From Pseudomonadota bacterium (GTDB lineage: Bacteria; Pseudomonadota; Gammaproteobacteria; Burkholderiales; Burkholderiaceae), in the NCBI GenBank assembly GCA_029777935.1, contig JAKORH010000168.1:1-64000 (forward strand): 64,000 nucleotides of DNA, given 5' to 3'. Positions within the stretch are counted from its first letter, which is position 1; the number at the start of each line of letters is the position of its first letter. The position numbers and the translations under genes are program-made. Shown here one piece after another: positions 10,006 through 19,592 of this stretch. Below the pieces are notes generated by a model, which worked only from the letters and a program-made list of their open reading frames with translations, was not told the origin of the DNA and searched no databases.

Positions 10006-11859
10006 ATGCAACCGCAAGCGCGCTGGAACGTCGTCTACTGGATCGCCGCGGTCCTGCTGGTGCTAACGCTGCAGAACATGTGGCAGACGGCGCGGCAGGT
10101 CGAACCGGTGCCGTACAGCGAATTCGAGAAGGCGCTCGCCGACGGCCGCCTGAGCGACGTCACGATCGGCGACCGCACGATCACGGGGAAACTCAAGGAA
10201 CCCGATCCCAGCGGCAAGACGATGATCGTGGCCACGCGGGTGGAGCCCGAGCTGGCCACTCAACTGTCGAAGTACGGGGTGCCGTTCACGCGCGTGGTCG
10301 AGAGCACGTTCCTGCGCGACCTGATGTCGTGGGTCGTGCCGGTGGCAGTGTTCTTCGGCCTGTGGTTCTTCGTCGTGCGCCGCTTCGCGGAGAAGCAGGG
10401 CCTCGGCGGCTTCATGAGCATCGGCAAGAGCCGCGCCAAGGTCTACGTCGAGAAGGACACCGGCGTGCGATTCTCCGACGTGGCCGGCGTGGACGAGGCG
10501 AAGGACGAGCTGAAGGAGGTCGTCGCCTTCCTCAAGAACCCCGGCGATCATGGCCGCCTGGGCGCGCGGATGCCCAGGGGCATATTGCTGCTCGGGCCGC
10601 CGGGCACCGGCAAGACGCTGCTGGCCAAGGCGGTCGCCGGCGAAGCGGGCGTGCCCTTCTTCTCCATCTCGGGCAGCGAGTTCGTCGAGATGTTCGTCGG
10701 CGTCGGCGCGGCCCGCGTGCGCGATCTGTTCGAACAGGCGCGGCAGACGGCGCCGGCGATCATCTTCATCGACGAGCTGGATGCGCTGGGCCGCGCGCGC
10801 GGTATCGCCAGCCCGGTCGGCGGCCACGACGAGCGCGAACAGACGCTGCAGCAACTTCTGGTCGAGCTCGACGGCTTCGACAGCTCCACCGGGCTGGTGC
10901 TGCTCGCCGCGACCAACCGGCCGGAGATCCTCGATCCCGCGCTCTTGCGTGCCGGGCGCTTCGATCGCCAGGTGCTGGTCGACCGGCCCGACAAGAGCGG
11001 CCGCGTGCAGATCCTCGAGGTGCACGTGCGCAAGGTGAAGCTCGCGCCCGGCGTCGATCTGGGGCAGGTCGCGGCGCTGACGACCGGATTTTCCGGGGCC
11101 GATCTGGCCAATCTCGTCAACGAGGCCGCGCTCGGCGCCACCAGGCGTGGCGCGGCCGAGATCGCGCTGGAGGATTTCACGCGCGCGGTCGAACGGATCG
11201 TGGCGGGCCTGGAGAAGAAGAACCGCGTGCTGAATCCAAAGGAGCGCGAGGTGGTCGCCTATCACGAGATGGGGCACGCGCTGGCGGCGCTCGCGCTGCC
11301 CGGAACCGATCCGGTGCACAAGGTGTCGATCATTCCGCGCGGCATCGGCGCACTCGGCTACACGATCCAGAGGCCCACCGAGGACCGCTTCCTGATGACG
11401 CGCGAGGAGCTGGAGAACAAGATCGCGGTGCTGCTCGGCGGGCGCGCGGCGGAGAAGCTCGTGTTCGGCAGCCTCTCGACCGGCGCCGCCGACGATCTGG
11501 CCAAGGTCACCGATATCGCGCGCGACATGGTCGCGCGCTACGGCATGGTCGAGGAGCTGGGTTACGTCGCGTACGACGCGCAGCCGTCACGGTTCCTCGA
11601 CGTGCCCGGCTACGCGCAGGGTGGCTGCCGGACCAGCCCGCAGACGCAGCAACGCATCGACGAAGCGATCCGCTCTCTGGTGATGAAGACGTTCGACCGC
11701 ACGTACGCGCTGCTGCAAGCCAACCGCGACGTGCTGGAGCGCTGCGCGCGCGAGCTGCTCGTCAAGGAGACGCTCGACGAGCCGGCGATCCGCGAGCTGA
11801 CGCGCGAGCTGCGTCGTCAGTCGACTGAAGACAAGCGCGCGCTGCCGGCAACGGCCTGA
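10006..11859 (+). CDS. ftsH: FtsH-family ATP-dependent zinc metalloprotease
   Basis: Membrane-anchored AAA protease of 617 residues. Transmembrane helices at about 7-25 and 106-124 flank a small periplasmic domain. The AAA module has Walker A GPPGTGKT near 197, the pore motif FVGVGA, and Walker B FIDELD. The peptidase has HEMGH at 420-424, whereas most FtsH proteins have HEAGH. The gene sits beside cbpA-cbpM, not beside rlmE as the main ftsH of proteobacteria normally does. It may therefore be a second, stress-linked FtsH; the window does not show the other copy. The ATG is preceded by GAGAGAG. The 149 bases between cbpM and this gene show no clear promoter. Confidence 0.9.
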   Translation: MQPQARWNVVYWIAAVLLVLTLQNMWQTARQVEPVPYSEFEKALADGRLSDVTIGDRTITGKLKEPDPSGKTMIVATRVEPELATQLSKYGVPFTRVVESTFLRDLMSWVVPVAVFFGLWFFVVRRFAEKQGLGGFMSIGKSRAKVYVEKDTGVRFSDVAGVDEAKDELKEVVAFLKNPGDHGRLGARMPRGILLLGPPGTGKTLLAKAVAGEAGVPFFSISGSEFVEMFVGVGAARVRDLFEQARQTAPAIIFIDELDALGRARGIASPVGGHDEREQTLQQLLVELDGFDSSTGLVLLAATNRPEILDPALLRAGRFDRQVLVDRPDKSGRVQILEVHVRKVKLAPGVDLGQVAALTTGFSGADLANLVNEAALGATRRGAAEIALEDFTRAVERIVAGLEKKNRVLNPKEREVVAYHEMGHALAALALPGTDPVHKVSIIPRGIGALGYTIQRPTEDRFLMTREELENKIAVLLGGRAAEKLVFGSLSTGAADDLAKVTDIARDMVARYGMVEELGYVAYDAQPSRFLDVPGYAQGGCRTSPQTQQRIDEAIRSLVMKTFDRTYALLQANRDVLERCARELLVKETLDEPAIRELTRELRRQSTEDKRALPATA

Positions 11860-11941
11860 GCCAGGTCGGGCCGTTGCAGGCCTCGATCCAGCCGAAGAAC
11901 AGACGGCGGAGCTGAAGCCGATGATCGCCAAGGCGAATTCA

Positions 11942-12021
11942 CCACAGAGACACAGAGGCACAGAGAACGAGCGTCCGATCTTGCATCTTTCCGCCTACTC
12001 TGTGCCTCTGTGCCTCTGTGG
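11942..12021. repeat. Long inverted repeat built from CACAGAG units
   Basis: Arms at 11942-11965 and 11998-12021 match at 23 of 24 positions around a 32-base spacer. Each arm is itself a short tandem repeat of CACAGAGG/CACAGAGA. The element lies in the 306-base non-coding gap after ftsH (11860-12165). I see no gene in the rest of that gap. It could fold into a strong stem in RNA and end transcription from both sides, or it could be a dispersed repeat. Confidence 0.75.
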
Positions 12022-12165
12022 TTCAACAACTTCCTTCGCCACGGCGAGGAATCCGAATGAGCGCGCAGCGCGAAGGAAATCCGTTGAGCGCGCCGGTACG
12101 CGCTCACTGGACTACCCGCCGCGCTTCGCGCCGCGGGATGAGCGCTTCGGGGCGGCCGTGCGCGC

Positions 12166-12561
12166 TCATGCCAGCGCGCGCACCGTCGCCAGCCCGGCGA
12201 ACGTCGCGGCGAGCGAGCCGAACAGGTGCAACGCGGTGTGCGTGCACGCCGCGCCCCATTGCCCGCTGCCGAGTAGCGCGACCGACTCGGCGGAAAAGGT
12301 CGAGAAAGTGGTCAGCCCGCCGAGAAACCCTGTGACCACGATCAGTCGCCACGCCGGTGACAGGGCGGGATGCGCGGCGAACACCCCGACTGCGAGCCCG
12401 ATCAGGTAGCCGCCGATCAGGTTCGCGGCGAGCGTGCCTAGCGGCAGCGACGCCACGCGCGGGTTCAGCCAGTACGACAAGGCCCAGCGCAGCCATGCGC
12501 CCGCCGCCGCGCCCGCGCCCACCGCCAGCAGCACGACGGCGAGCGGACCGTCGCGCGTCAA
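12166..12561 (-). CDS. crcB: CrcB/Fluc fluoride channel
   Basis: A 131-residue four-helix membrane protein that exports fluoride as a dual-topology dimer. Seen features are GALRW-like GAWLRW near the start, GTLAANLIGGYLIG, and the signature GFLGGLTTFSTFS. The best start is TTG 12561, whose TTGA overlaps the moaE stop; this gives the normal family length. Longer readings only add an Arg-rich tail antisense to nothing useful. No fluoride riboswitch can be expected here because the gene is internal to an operon. Confidence 0.85.
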   Translation of the reverse strand: MTRDGPLAVVLLAVGAGAAAGAWLRWALSYWLNPRVASLPLGTLAANLIGGYLIGLAVGVFAAHPALSPAWRLIVVTGFLGGLTTFSTFSAESVALLGSGQWGAACTHTALHLFGSLAATFAGLATVRALA

Positions 12562-13010
12562 GACTTCCCCCAGCGCGAGCGCGCGTCGTCGTCGCTGGCG
12601 CGCGCCTCGACCCAGCGCGGGCCGGCCGGCGTGGTCTCCTTCTTCCAGAACGGCGCCTCGGTCTTCAGGTAATCCATCACGAACTCGCACGCCGCGAAGG
12701 CGTCGCCGCGATGCGCACTCGTCACTACCACCAGCACGATCTGGTCGGTCGGCGCGAGCGCCCCGATCCGGTGCACGACGAGAATGTCGATCAGGTTCCA
12801 GCGCGCGCGCGCCTGCGCGCAGATGTCCTCGAGCGCGCGCTCGGTCATGCCGGGATAGTGCTCGAGCGTCAGCGTGGCGACGGGCTCGCCGTCGTTGACG
12901 TCGCGCGCCACGCCGATGAAGGAGGCGACCGCCCCGACCTTTGGATCGCTCGCGCGCAGCCGCGCGATCTCGGCGCCGGCGTCGAAGTCCTCGTGCTGGA
13001 CGCGGATCAT
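12558..13010 (-). CDS. moaE: MoaE, molybdopterin synthase catalytic subunit
   Basis: Large subunit of molybdopterin synthase, which adds two sulfurs from MoaD thiocarboxylate to precursor Z. The 150-residue protein shows the family core (GAVASFIGVARD, LEHYPGM, VVVTSAHRGDAF) and the catalytic-lysine region PFWKKE. moaD lies five bases upstream, and the two subunits are made together. Confidence 0.94.
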   Translation of the reverse strand: MIRVQHEDFDAGAEIARLRASDPKVGAVASFIGVARDVNDGEPVATLTLEHYPGMTERALEDICAQARARWNLIDILVVHRIGALAPTDQIVLVVVTSAHRGDAFAACEFVMDYLKTEAPFWKKETTPAGPRWVEARASDDDARSRWGKS

Positions 13011-13015
13011 CGCGC

Positions 13016-13273
13016 TTATCCGCCCGTCACCGGAGGAAAGAACGCCACTTCGGCGCCATCGGCGAGCGGCGTGTCGTCGCTCGCCATCGCCTGCCCGACC
13101 GCGGCGCGGATGCGTTTGACCTCGTCGAACGCGGCAGCCCACGGCGCTCCCTTCGCGATCAGCCACGCCCGCAGGGCGCCCAGGGTCGTCACGTCGGCAG
13201 GCAACGCGAAGTCGTCGCGCTCGCGGCCGATCGCCTCGCGCAGGCGGGCGAAATACAGCACCGTGACCTTCAT
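13016..13273 (-). CDS. moaD: MoaD, molybdopterin synthase sulfur carrier
   Basis: A ubiquitin-like sulfur carrier of 85 residues ending in the required Gly-Gly (PPVTGG), where the thiocarboxylate forms. The start ATG (13271-13273) overlaps the moeA stop as ATGA. That implies coupled translation with moeA. Confidence 0.93.
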   Translation of the reverse strand: MKVTVLYFARLREAIGRERDDFALPADVTTLGALRAWLIAKGAPWAAAFDEVKRIRAAVGQAMASDDTPLADGAEVAFFPPVTGG

Positions 13274-14472
13274 GCCAGCAGCTCCGTGAACGGCAGGAAG
13301 CGAACCGTGTCGCCGCGCGCGATCGGCTGCGACGGCGGATTGTCGACGATGCCGTCGCCCCACACGCACGAGGTCAGCACCGCGGAGTTCTGGGTCGTGA
13401 ACAGGTCGAGCCCGCCGGCGGCGTTGTAGCGCGCGCGCAGGAACTCGCGCCGCTTGTCCGGCCGCGGCCATTCGAAGTCGGCGCGCAGCGCCAGCGCGTG
13501 CGGCGCCACGTCGGCCGCGCCCTGCCGCGCGCGAATGAATGGCCGCGCCAGCAGCAGGAACGTGATGAAGCTCGACACCGGATTGCCCGGCAGGCCGATG
13601 AACGGCACGCCACGCACATGGCCGAACGCGAGCGGCTTGCCGGGCTTCATCGCGATCTGCCACAGGTCGAGTTCACCCTCGGCCTCGACCGCGGGCTTCA
13701 CGTGGTCCTCTTCGCCGACCGACACGCCGCCCGACGTGATGATCAGATCCGCGTCCTGCGCAGCGCGCACGAACGTACCGCGCGTCGCAGTGCGGTCGTC
13801 CGGCACGATGCCCAGATCGATCACCGCGCAGCCGACTGCGTGCAGCAGCGCGCGCAGCATGAATCGGTTCGAGTTGTAGATGCGGCCCGGCGGCAGCGGC
13901 TCCCCCGGCATCACCAACTCGTCGCCGGTGGAGAACACCGCCACGCGCAGCCTGCGTTTCACTTCGAGTTCGGCCACGCCGACCGACGCGGCGAGCCCCA
14001 GGTCCTGCGGCCCGAGCCGCCGGCCGGCGGCGAGGATCGTCGCGCCGGCCTGCACGTCGAGGCCGCGCCGGCGGATCCACCGGCCGGACGTCGGCGCCTC
14101 GTTGATCGTCACCGCATCGCCGGGCGCGACGGTCGACTCCTGCACCACGATCGCGTCGGCGCCGGGCGGCACCGGCGCGCCCGTGAAGATGCGCGCCGCG
14201 GTTCCCGGCGCAAGCTCGGTGCCGACGTGGCCGGCCGCGATCCGCTGCGTCACGTTCAGCGTCGCCGGCACCGACGGCACGTCGGCACAGCGCACCGCGT
14301 AGCCGTCCATTTGCGAGTTGTCCATCGGCGGCACGTCGATGCGCGCCACCACGTCGGCCGCCAGCACGCGGCCGACCGCGGCCGGCGCATCGAGCGTGGA
14401 CACGCGTTCACTTTGCCCCACCGGTTGCGCGCTGGCGAGCAGCCGGTCCAGCGCCTGTTCGACGGACAGCAT
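13270..14472 (-). CDS. moeA: MoeA, molybdopterin molybdenumtransferase
   Basis: Inserts molybdate into adenylylated molybdopterin. The 400-residue protein carries the family motifs DNSQMDGYAV, TSGGVSVGEEDHV and FIGLPGNP. The N-terminal domains I/II and the C-terminal domain IV are complete. The start overlaps the mobB stop by one base (TGATG). The order mobB-moeA-moaD-moaE makes this a compact late-step molybdenum cofactor operon; moaA/moaC are not in the window. Confidence 0.95.
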   Translation of the reverse strand: MLSVEQALDRLLASAQPVGQSERVSTLDAPAAVGRVLAADVVARIDVPPMDNSQMDGYAVRCADVPSVPATLNVTQRIAAGHVGTELAPGTAARIFTGAPVPPGADAIVVQESTVAPGDAVTINEAPTSGRWIRRRGLDVQAGATILAAGRRLGPQDLGLAASVGVAELEVKRRLRVAVFSTGDELVMPGEPLPPGRIYNSNRFMLRALLHAVGCAVIDLGIVPDDRTATRGTFVRAAQDADLIITSGGVSVGEEDHVKPAVEAEGELDLWQIAMKPGKPLAFGHVRGVPFIGLPGNPVSSFITFLLLARPFIRARQGAADVAPHALALRADFEWPRPDKRREFLRARYNAAGGLDLFTTQNSAVLTSCVWGDGIVDNPPSQPIARGDTVRFLPFTELLA

Positions 14473-14963
14473 CAGAGCTTCAGGTGCGCGATGATGAAGT
14501 CTGCAATCTTAACGGCGTCGTTCAGGTCCAGCAGCGGCAGTGGCGTCGCGAGCGCGTGATCGGCGGCGACCGCGATCACGTTGGGGTCGCGCGGAAAGAT
14601 CGGCGGCTCGGTATTGGCCGAGCGCCGCACCTCGATGCGAGGGATGTGGCCTTCGCTCTTGAAACCCTCGACGATCACGAGGTCGCACGGCGCGAGCTGC
14701 ACCAGCAACTCGTCCAGCGCGGCGGCACGGCGCGGCGTCTCGGTCAGCAAGGCCCAGCGGACAGCGGTGGCGATCAGCACCTGCCCCGCGCCCGCCTCGC
14801 GGTAGCGGTACGAGTCCTTGCCCGGCCGGTCCATGTCGAAGCCGTGGTGCGCGTTCTTGATCGCCGACACCGTGAGGCCGCGCGCGCGCAGGATCGGGAT
14901 CAGCCTCTCGATCAGCGTGGTCTTGCCGGTGTTCGAGTAGCCGATGATGCCGATGGCTTTCAT
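14472..14963 (-). CDS. mobB: MobB, molybdopterin-guanine dinucleotide biosynthesis GTPase
   Basis: A 163-residue P-loop GTPase accessory to MobA in forming the guanine dinucleotide form of the cofactor. The P-loop is GYSNTGKT at residues 8-15. KNAHHGFDMDRPGKDSYRY and DLVIVEGFK are family blocks. The start overlaps the upstream acetyltransferase gene by four bases (ATGA). Confidence 0.92.
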   Translation of the reverse strand: MKAIGIIGYSNTGKTTLIERLIPILRARGLTVSAIKNAHHGFDMDRPGKDSYRYREAGAGQVLIATAVRWALLTETPRRAAALDELLVQLAPCDLVIVEGFKSEGHIPRIEVRRSANTEPPIFPRDPNVIAVAADHALATPLPLLDLNDAVKIADFIIAHLKL

Positions 14964-15499
14964 CTTCGATGCCAGCCTTCGTCGCTGCCGCGCTCGCGCC
15001 GATAGTAGAGCTCGGAGGCGGCCTGCGGCATCGTGCTGAACCACGGAGCAAACTGCGCGCGCTCGTAGCACTTCAGCGCGGCGACGTTGTCCACGTGCGA
15101 CCCCCCTACTGCATAGGACGCGTCGCGCCGCCCCCACAGCCAGTCGTGCACGAAGGCATCGAGCAGCCGCGCGCCGTGCCCGCGGCCGAGCAGATCCGGC
15201 TCGCCGATGAACCAGTCGAATCCCCAGCCGCCGCGCGGCAGCACGAAGCCCGGCGTGTACTGGGCGTGATCGGCGATCCGGTACGCCTGCACGAAGCCCG
15301 CGGGCCGTGCGTCGAGCAGAGCGATCAGGCACAGCGTCGGTTCCTTGCCGTGCACGCGCGGCGCGTACTTGGCGCGCACCTCGTCGCGCGAAATTCGGCG
15401 CCGGCTCCACCAGCGATTGACGTGCGGCTGGTTCAGCCAGCGCCACTGGCGCTCGAAGTCGAGCTCCAGCATCGGCCGGAAGCGCCATTCATTGCGCAT
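14960..15499 (-). CDS. GNAT acetyltransferase, AAC(6')-like
   Basis: A 179-residue GNAT protein resembling the aminoglycoside 6'-acetyltransferase/siderophore acetyltransferase group. It opens with FRPMLELDFERQWRWLNQPHVNRWW, carries a GRGHGARLLDAF acetyl-CoA loop and a HVDNVAALKCYERAQF C-terminal block. The substrate cannot be told from sequence. It sits between thrC (overlap 11 bases) and mobB (overlap 4), with no visible link to either pathway. Resistance should not be inferred from the family name. Confidence 0.82.
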   Translation of the reverse strand: MRNEWRFRPMLELDFERQWRWLNQPHVNRWWSRRRISRDEVRAKYAPRVHGKEPTLCLIALLDARPAGFVQAYRIADHAQYTPGFVLPRGGWGFDWFIGEPDLLGRGHGARLLDAFVHDWLWGRRDASYAVGGSHVDNVAALKCYERAQFAPWFSTMPQAASELYYRRERGSDEGWHRR

Positions 15500-16898
15500 G
15501 CGCGGCGATGAAATCCTTCACCCGCTGCGCATCGGCCGGCATCACCTCGCAGCGCTGCGGGCGCTGTTCGATGCCCTCGTACGCGGCGGGGCGGTCCGGA
15601 GCGCGGCCGATCGCCTCGACGATCGTGTCCGCGAACTTCACCGGCAGCGCCGTCTCCAGGCAGATCGTCGGCACGCGCGCATCGAGATGGTCGCGCGCGA
15701 CCTTGATCCCGTCGGCCGTGTGCGGATCGACGATCGTGCCGGTCGACCGGTAAACGTCGCGGATTACGTGCAGCCGGTCGGCGTGCGTGCTCGATCCCGA
15801 CACGAAGCCGGACGCGCGCACCCGGTCCCGGAACGGCGTGCCGGCGAGATCGAACTCGCCGCGCGCATCGAGCTGCCGCCACAGTTCGCGCACCGTCTCC
15901 GGGTCGCGGCCGACGATGTCGAACACGTAGCGCTCGAAGTTCGATGCCTTGCTGATGTCCATCGACGGGCTGCTGGTCGCGAACGTCTCGCGGCTCGACC
16001 GCACGCGGTAGCGGCCGGTGCGGAAGAACTCGTCGAGCACGTTGTTCTCGTTGGTCGCGAGGATCAGCCGCTCGATCGGCAGTCCCATCTGCCTGGCGAT
16101 CCAGCCGGCGAGGATGTTGCCGAAGTTGCCCGACGGCACGCAGAACGACACGCGCTCGTCCTCGCCCCTGGTCGCCGCGAAATAGCCGCGGAAGTAGTAG
16201 ACGACCTGCGCCACCACGCGCGCCCAGTTGATCGAGTTGACGCTGCCGATCCGGTGGCGGCGCTTGAAGTCGAGGTCCGCCGAGACCGCCTTCACGATGT
16301 CCTGGCAGTCGTCGAACACGCCCTCGATCGCGAGGTTGAAGATGTTCGGGTCCTGCAGCGAGTACATCTGCGCGCGCTGGAACGCGCTCATCCGCCCGTG
16401 CGGCGACAGCATGAAGACCTTGATGCCCCTGCGCCCCCGCATCGCGTACTCGGCCGCCGAACCGGTGTCGCCTGAGGTCGCGCCGAGCACGTTCAGCCGC
16501 TCGCCGCGCCGGTCGAGCGCGTGTTCGAACAGCGCGCCGAGCAGCTGCATTGCCATGTCCTTGAACGCGAGCGTGGGCCCGTTGGACAGGTGCAGCAGGT
16601 GCAGCCCCGGTGCCAGCGTCGTGAGCGGCGTGATCGCGTCGGTGCCGTAGGTGGCGCGCGTGTAGGTCGCGTGCGTCAGCCGATCGAGGTCGGCGCGCGC
16701 GATGTCGTCGCAGTAGTGCGCGAGGATCCCGGTGGCGAGCGCGGCGTAATCGAGCGTGCGCCAGCGCGCGAGCAGCGCCCGGTCGACGCGCGGGTAGGCC
16801 TCGGGTACCACCAGACCGCCGTCGGTCGCGAGTCCTTCGAGCAGGATGTCGGTGAACGCGGCCGGCGGCATTCGCCCGCGCGTGGATACGTAGCGCAT
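15489..16898 (-). CDS. thrC: Threonine synthase
   Basis: PLP enzyme turning O-phosphohomoserine into threonine. The 469-residue length fits the long class. Seen features are the N-terminal MRYVSTRG start, the PLP lysine in TLAFKDMAMQ, and the glycine-rich phosphate loop GATSGDTGSAAEYA. The gene directly abuts hom with no gap, so the last two steps to threonine are co-expressed. Confidence 0.95.
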   Translation of the reverse strand: MRYVSTRGRMPPAAFTDILLEGLATDGGLVVPEAYPRVDRALLARWRTLDYAALATGILAHYCDDIARADLDRLTHATYTRATYGTDAITPLTTLAPGLHLLHLSNGPTLAFKDMAMQLLGALFEHALDRRGERLNVLGATSGDTGSAAEYAMRGRRGIKVFMLSPHGRMSAFQRAQMYSLQDPNIFNLAIEGVFDDCQDIVKAVSADLDFKRRHRIGSVNSINWARVVAQVVYYFRGYFAATRGEDERVSFCVPSGNFGNILAGWIARQMGLPIERLILATNENNVLDEFFRTGRYRVRSSRETFATSSPSMDISKASNFERYVFDIVGRDPETVRELWRQLDARGEFDLAGTPFRDRVRASGFVSGSSTHADRLHVIRDVYRSTGTIVDPHTADGIKVARDHLDARVPTICLETALPVKFADTIVEAIGRAPDRPAAYEGIEQRPQRCEVMPADAQRVKDFIAAHAQ

Positions 16899-18209
16899 CT
16901 AGACCAGCTCTTCCTGCCGGATGCGGATGATCGGCGCCAGCACCGTGGGCAGCGCCTCGATGCGCCTGATCGCGGCGTTCACGTCGAGCTCGAGCGCGTC
17001 GTGCGTCAGCATGATGATGTCGGTCTGGTTTTCGCCTTCGCTCGGTTCGCGCTGGAACAACGCATTGATCGATATGCGACGGTCGGCGAGGATGCGCGTG
17101 ATGTCGGCCAGCACGCCCGGCTGATCCGCCACCCGCATGCGAAAGTAGTACGAGGTCACCGTGTCTTCGATCGCCAGCCACGGCACTTCGACCATCGCGT
17201 CGGCCTGGAACGCGAGGTGCGGCACGTGGTTCTCCGGGTCGGCGGTGTGCATGCGCGTGACGTCGACCAGGTCCGCCACGACGGCGGAGGCGGTGGGCTC
17301 CGCGCCCGCGCCCTTGCCGTAGTACAGAGTGACGCCGACCGCGTCACCCTTGACCAGCACGGCGTTCATCGCGCCCTCGACGTTCGCCAGCAGTCGCTGC
17401 ATCGGCACCAGCGTCGGGTGCACGCGCAGCTCGATGCCCTTGTCCGTCCGTTTGGTGATGCCGAGCAGCTTGATCCGGTAGCCGAGTTGCTCGGCGTAAC
17501 GGATGTCCTCGGCCGCGAGCTTCGAGATCCCTTCCGTGTAGGCAGCGGCATCGTTGATCGGCACGCCGAACGCGATCGACGACAGGATCGCGAGCTTGTG
17601 CGCGGCGTCGATCCCCTCGATGTCGAAGGTGGGGTCAGCCTCCGCATAACCGAGCCGCTGCGCCTCGGCGAGCACCGCGCCGAACGGCAGGCCCCTGGCG
17701 CGCATCTCGGACAGGATGAAGTTGCTGGTGCCGTTGATGATGCCGGCGATCCATTCGATGCGATTGGCCGTCAGTCCCTCGCGCAGCGCCTTGATGATCG
17801 GGATGCCGCCCGCCACCGCGGCTTCGAACGCGACCATCACGCCGCGCGCGCGCGCCGCCTCGAAGATTTCGTTGCCGTGCCTGGCCAGCAGCGCCTTGTT
17901 GGCGGTGACCACGTGCTTGCCGCGGCCGATCGCTTCCAGCACGTAGCTGCGGGCCGGTTCGTCGCCGCCGATCAGTTCGACCACGATGTCGATGTCATCG
18001 CGGCGGATCACTTCCGCCGCGCTCGCGGTGACCGGCACCGTCGTGCCGATGGCCTCGATCGCCCTGTGCACATTGCGAACCGCGACCGCGGCGATCTCGA
18101 TTCCGCGCCCCGCGCGCCGTGTGATCTCGTGCTGGTTGCGGCGCAGGACATGGAACGTCCCGCGCCCGACCGTGCCCAGCCCCAGCAGACCGACCTTGAT
18201 TGGCTTCAT
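16899..18209 (-). CDS. hom: Homoserine dehydrogenase
   Basis: Reduces aspartate semialdehyde to homoserine. The 436-residue monofunctional enzyme has an N-terminal nucleotide fold (GLLGLGTVGRG), the signature GIINGTSNFILSEM, and a C-terminal ACT domain (about 350-430, PGVLADITRILADRRISINALF) that in relatives senses threonine. No aspartokinase domain is fused. alaC lies upstream across a 130-base gap that holds a repeat element. Confidence 0.95.
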   Translation of the reverse strand: MKPIKVGLLGLGTVGRGTFHVLRRNQHEITRRAGRGIEIAAVAVRNVHRAIEAIGTTVPVTASAAEVIRRDDIDIVVELIGGDEPARSYVLEAIGRGKHVVTANKALLARHGNEIFEAARARGVMVAFEAAVAGGIPIIKALREGLTANRIEWIAGIINGTSNFILSEMRARGLPFGAVLAEAQRLGYAEADPTFDIEGIDAAHKLAILSSIAFGVPINDAAAYTEGISKLAAEDIRYAEQLGYRIKLLGITKRTDKGIELRVHPTLVPMQRLLANVEGAMNAVLVKGDAVGVTLYYGKGAGAEPTASAVVADLVDVTRMHTADPENHVPHLAFQADAMVEVPWLAIEDTVTSYYFRMRVADQPGVLADITRILADRRISINALFQREPSEGENQTDIIMLTHDALELDVNAAIRRIEALPTVLAPIIRIRQEELV

Positions 18210-18245
18210 CGACTGTCGACTCGAGGCGCGGAGTGCTGGCGGGTG

Positions 18246-18310
18246 TCATTCCCGCGCAAGCGGGAATCCAGCGGCTTCGCGTGAAAGACACTGGGTCCCC
18301 GCTTCCTCGG
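18246..18310. repeat. Intergenic hairpin repeat pair between alaC and hom
   Basis: ATTCCCGC-GCAA-GCGGGAAT (18248-18267) is followed by a second hairpin, GTCCCCG-cttcct-CGGGGAC (about 18295-18314). This two-hairpin arrangement is a widely dispersed proteobacterial extragenic repeat. It may dampen read-through from alaC into hom. Confidence 0.6.
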
Positions 18311-18339
18311 GGACGGCACCCTGGAGCACGGCGCGCGAT

Positions 18340-19539
18340 TCACGCCGCCGCCTTCGGCAGCAACCCGTCGCGCCGGAACATCTCCTTGATGCCGCGCACC
18401 GCCTGGCGGATCCGGTGCTCATTCTCGATCAGCGCAAACCGCACGTGATCGTCCCCGTAATCGCCGAAGCCGACTCCGGGCGACACGGCGACCTTGGCTT
18501 CGGTGAGCACCCTCTTCGCGAACTCGAGCGAACCCAGCGCCTTGCAGGACGGCGGAATCTCGGCCCAGATGTACATCGATGCCTTCGGCACCTCGACCGT
18601 CCAGCCCGCCTCGATCAAGCCGCGGGCCAGGACGTCGCGCCGCCTCTGGTACTGCACGCGGATCTCCTCCACGCAGTCCTGCGGCCCTTCGAGCGCGGCG
18701 ATCGACGCGACCTGGATCGGCGTGAACGTGCCGTAGTCGTGGTAGCTCTTGATGCGCGCCAGCGCGTTGACGAGATCCCTGTTGCCGACCATGAAGCCGA
18801 TGCGCCAGCCGGCCATGTTGTAGCTCTTGCTCATCGTGAAGAATTCGACCGCGACGTCGCGCGCGCCGGGCACTTCCATGATCGAGGGCGCGCGGTAGCC
18901 GTCGAACACGATGTCGGCGTACGCCAGGTCGTGCACGACGTAGATGCCATGCTGTTTGGCCAGCGCGATCACGTGGCGGAAGAACTCCAGATCGACGCAC
19001 TGCGCGGTCGGGTTGCTCGGAAAGCCGAGGATCATCATCTTCGGTTTCGGAAACGACTCGCGGATCGCGCGCTCGAGTTCCGCGAAGAAGTCGACGTCGC
19101 GCGTCATCTGCACCGAGCGGATGTCGGCGCCGGCGATGATCGCGCCGTAGATGTGGATCGGGTAGCTCGGGTTCGGCACCAGCACGGTGTCGCCGCGGTC
19201 GAGCGTGGCGAGCATCAGGTGCGCCAGTCCCTCCTTCGAGCCGATGGTGACGATCGCCTCGCAATCCGGATCGAAGTCGACGTCGAAGCGCCGCTTGTAC
19301 CAGCCCGTGATCGCGCGCCGCAGGCGCGGGATGCCCTTGGACACCGAGTAGCCGTGCGTGTCGGGACGTTGCGCCGCCTCGACCAGCTTGTCGACGATGT
19401 GCTTCGGCGTGGGCCCGTCGGGGTTGCCCATGCTCATGTCGATGATGTCCTCGCCGCGCCGGCGCGCGGCCATCTTCAACTCGCCGGTGATGTTGAAGAC
19501 GTAGGGAGGCAGGCGCTTGATGCGCGGGAATTCGACCAT
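18340..19539 (-). CDS. alaC: AlaC-type alanine/glutamate transaminase (class I/II)
   Basis: A PLP aminotransferase of 399 residues predicted to make alanine from pyruvate and glutamate. The start [15 protein letters not shown] is typical of AlaC. Other blocks are [20 protein letters not shown] and the PLP lysine in [11 protein letters not shown]. The gene lies upstream of hom-thrC on the same strand, an arrangement I know from betaproteobacteria. A valine/aspartate substrate cannot be ruled out. Confidence 0.88.
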   Translation of the reverse strand: MVEFPRIKRLPPYVFNITGELKMAARRRGEDIIDMSMGNPDGPTPKHIVDKLVEAAQRPDTHGYSVSKGIPRLRRAITGWYKRRFDVDFDPDCEAIVTIGSKEGLAHLMLATLDRGDTVLVPNPSYPIHIYGAIIAGADIRSVQMTRDVDFFAELERAIRESFPKPKMMILGFPSNPTAQCVDLEFFRHVIALAKQHGIYVVHDLAYADIVFDGYRAPSIMEVPGARDVAVEFFTMSKSYNMAGWRIGFMVGNRDLVNALARIKSYHDYGTFTPIQVASIAALEGPQDCVEEIRVQYQRRRDVLARGLIEAGWTVEVPKASMYIWAEIPPSCKALGSLEFAKRVLTEAKVAVSPGVGFGDYGDDHVRFALIENEHRIRQAVRGIKEMFRRDGLLPKAAA

Positions 19540-19564
19540 CGGGGACTCTCGGAAATGCCTGCGC

Positions 19565-19592
19565 TTGTGAAATCAGCGCCGTTGGGCATAAT
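19565..19592 (+). promoter_or_regulatory. Candidate sigma-70 promoter of the Mth938-bcp-phoH operon
   Basis: TTGTGA (19565-19570), a 16-base spacer and CATAAT (19587-19592, five of six consensus bases). It lies in the divergent gap with alaC, 78 bases before the favoured start of the downstream gene. Confidence 0.5.

Noticed and set aside
12300..12600. Fluoride riboswitch upstream of crcB
   Set aside because: crcB starts inside the moaE stop codon within an operon; no leader space for the aptamer and none recognised.
14960..15499. Aminoglycoside resistance gene
   Set aside because: Only the general GNAT/AAC(6')-like fold can be seen; its setting in a housekeeping operon gives no support for resistance.
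16521..18284. 587-codon plus-strand frame opposite hom and thrC
   Set aside because: Antisense shadow; no start signal or domain.
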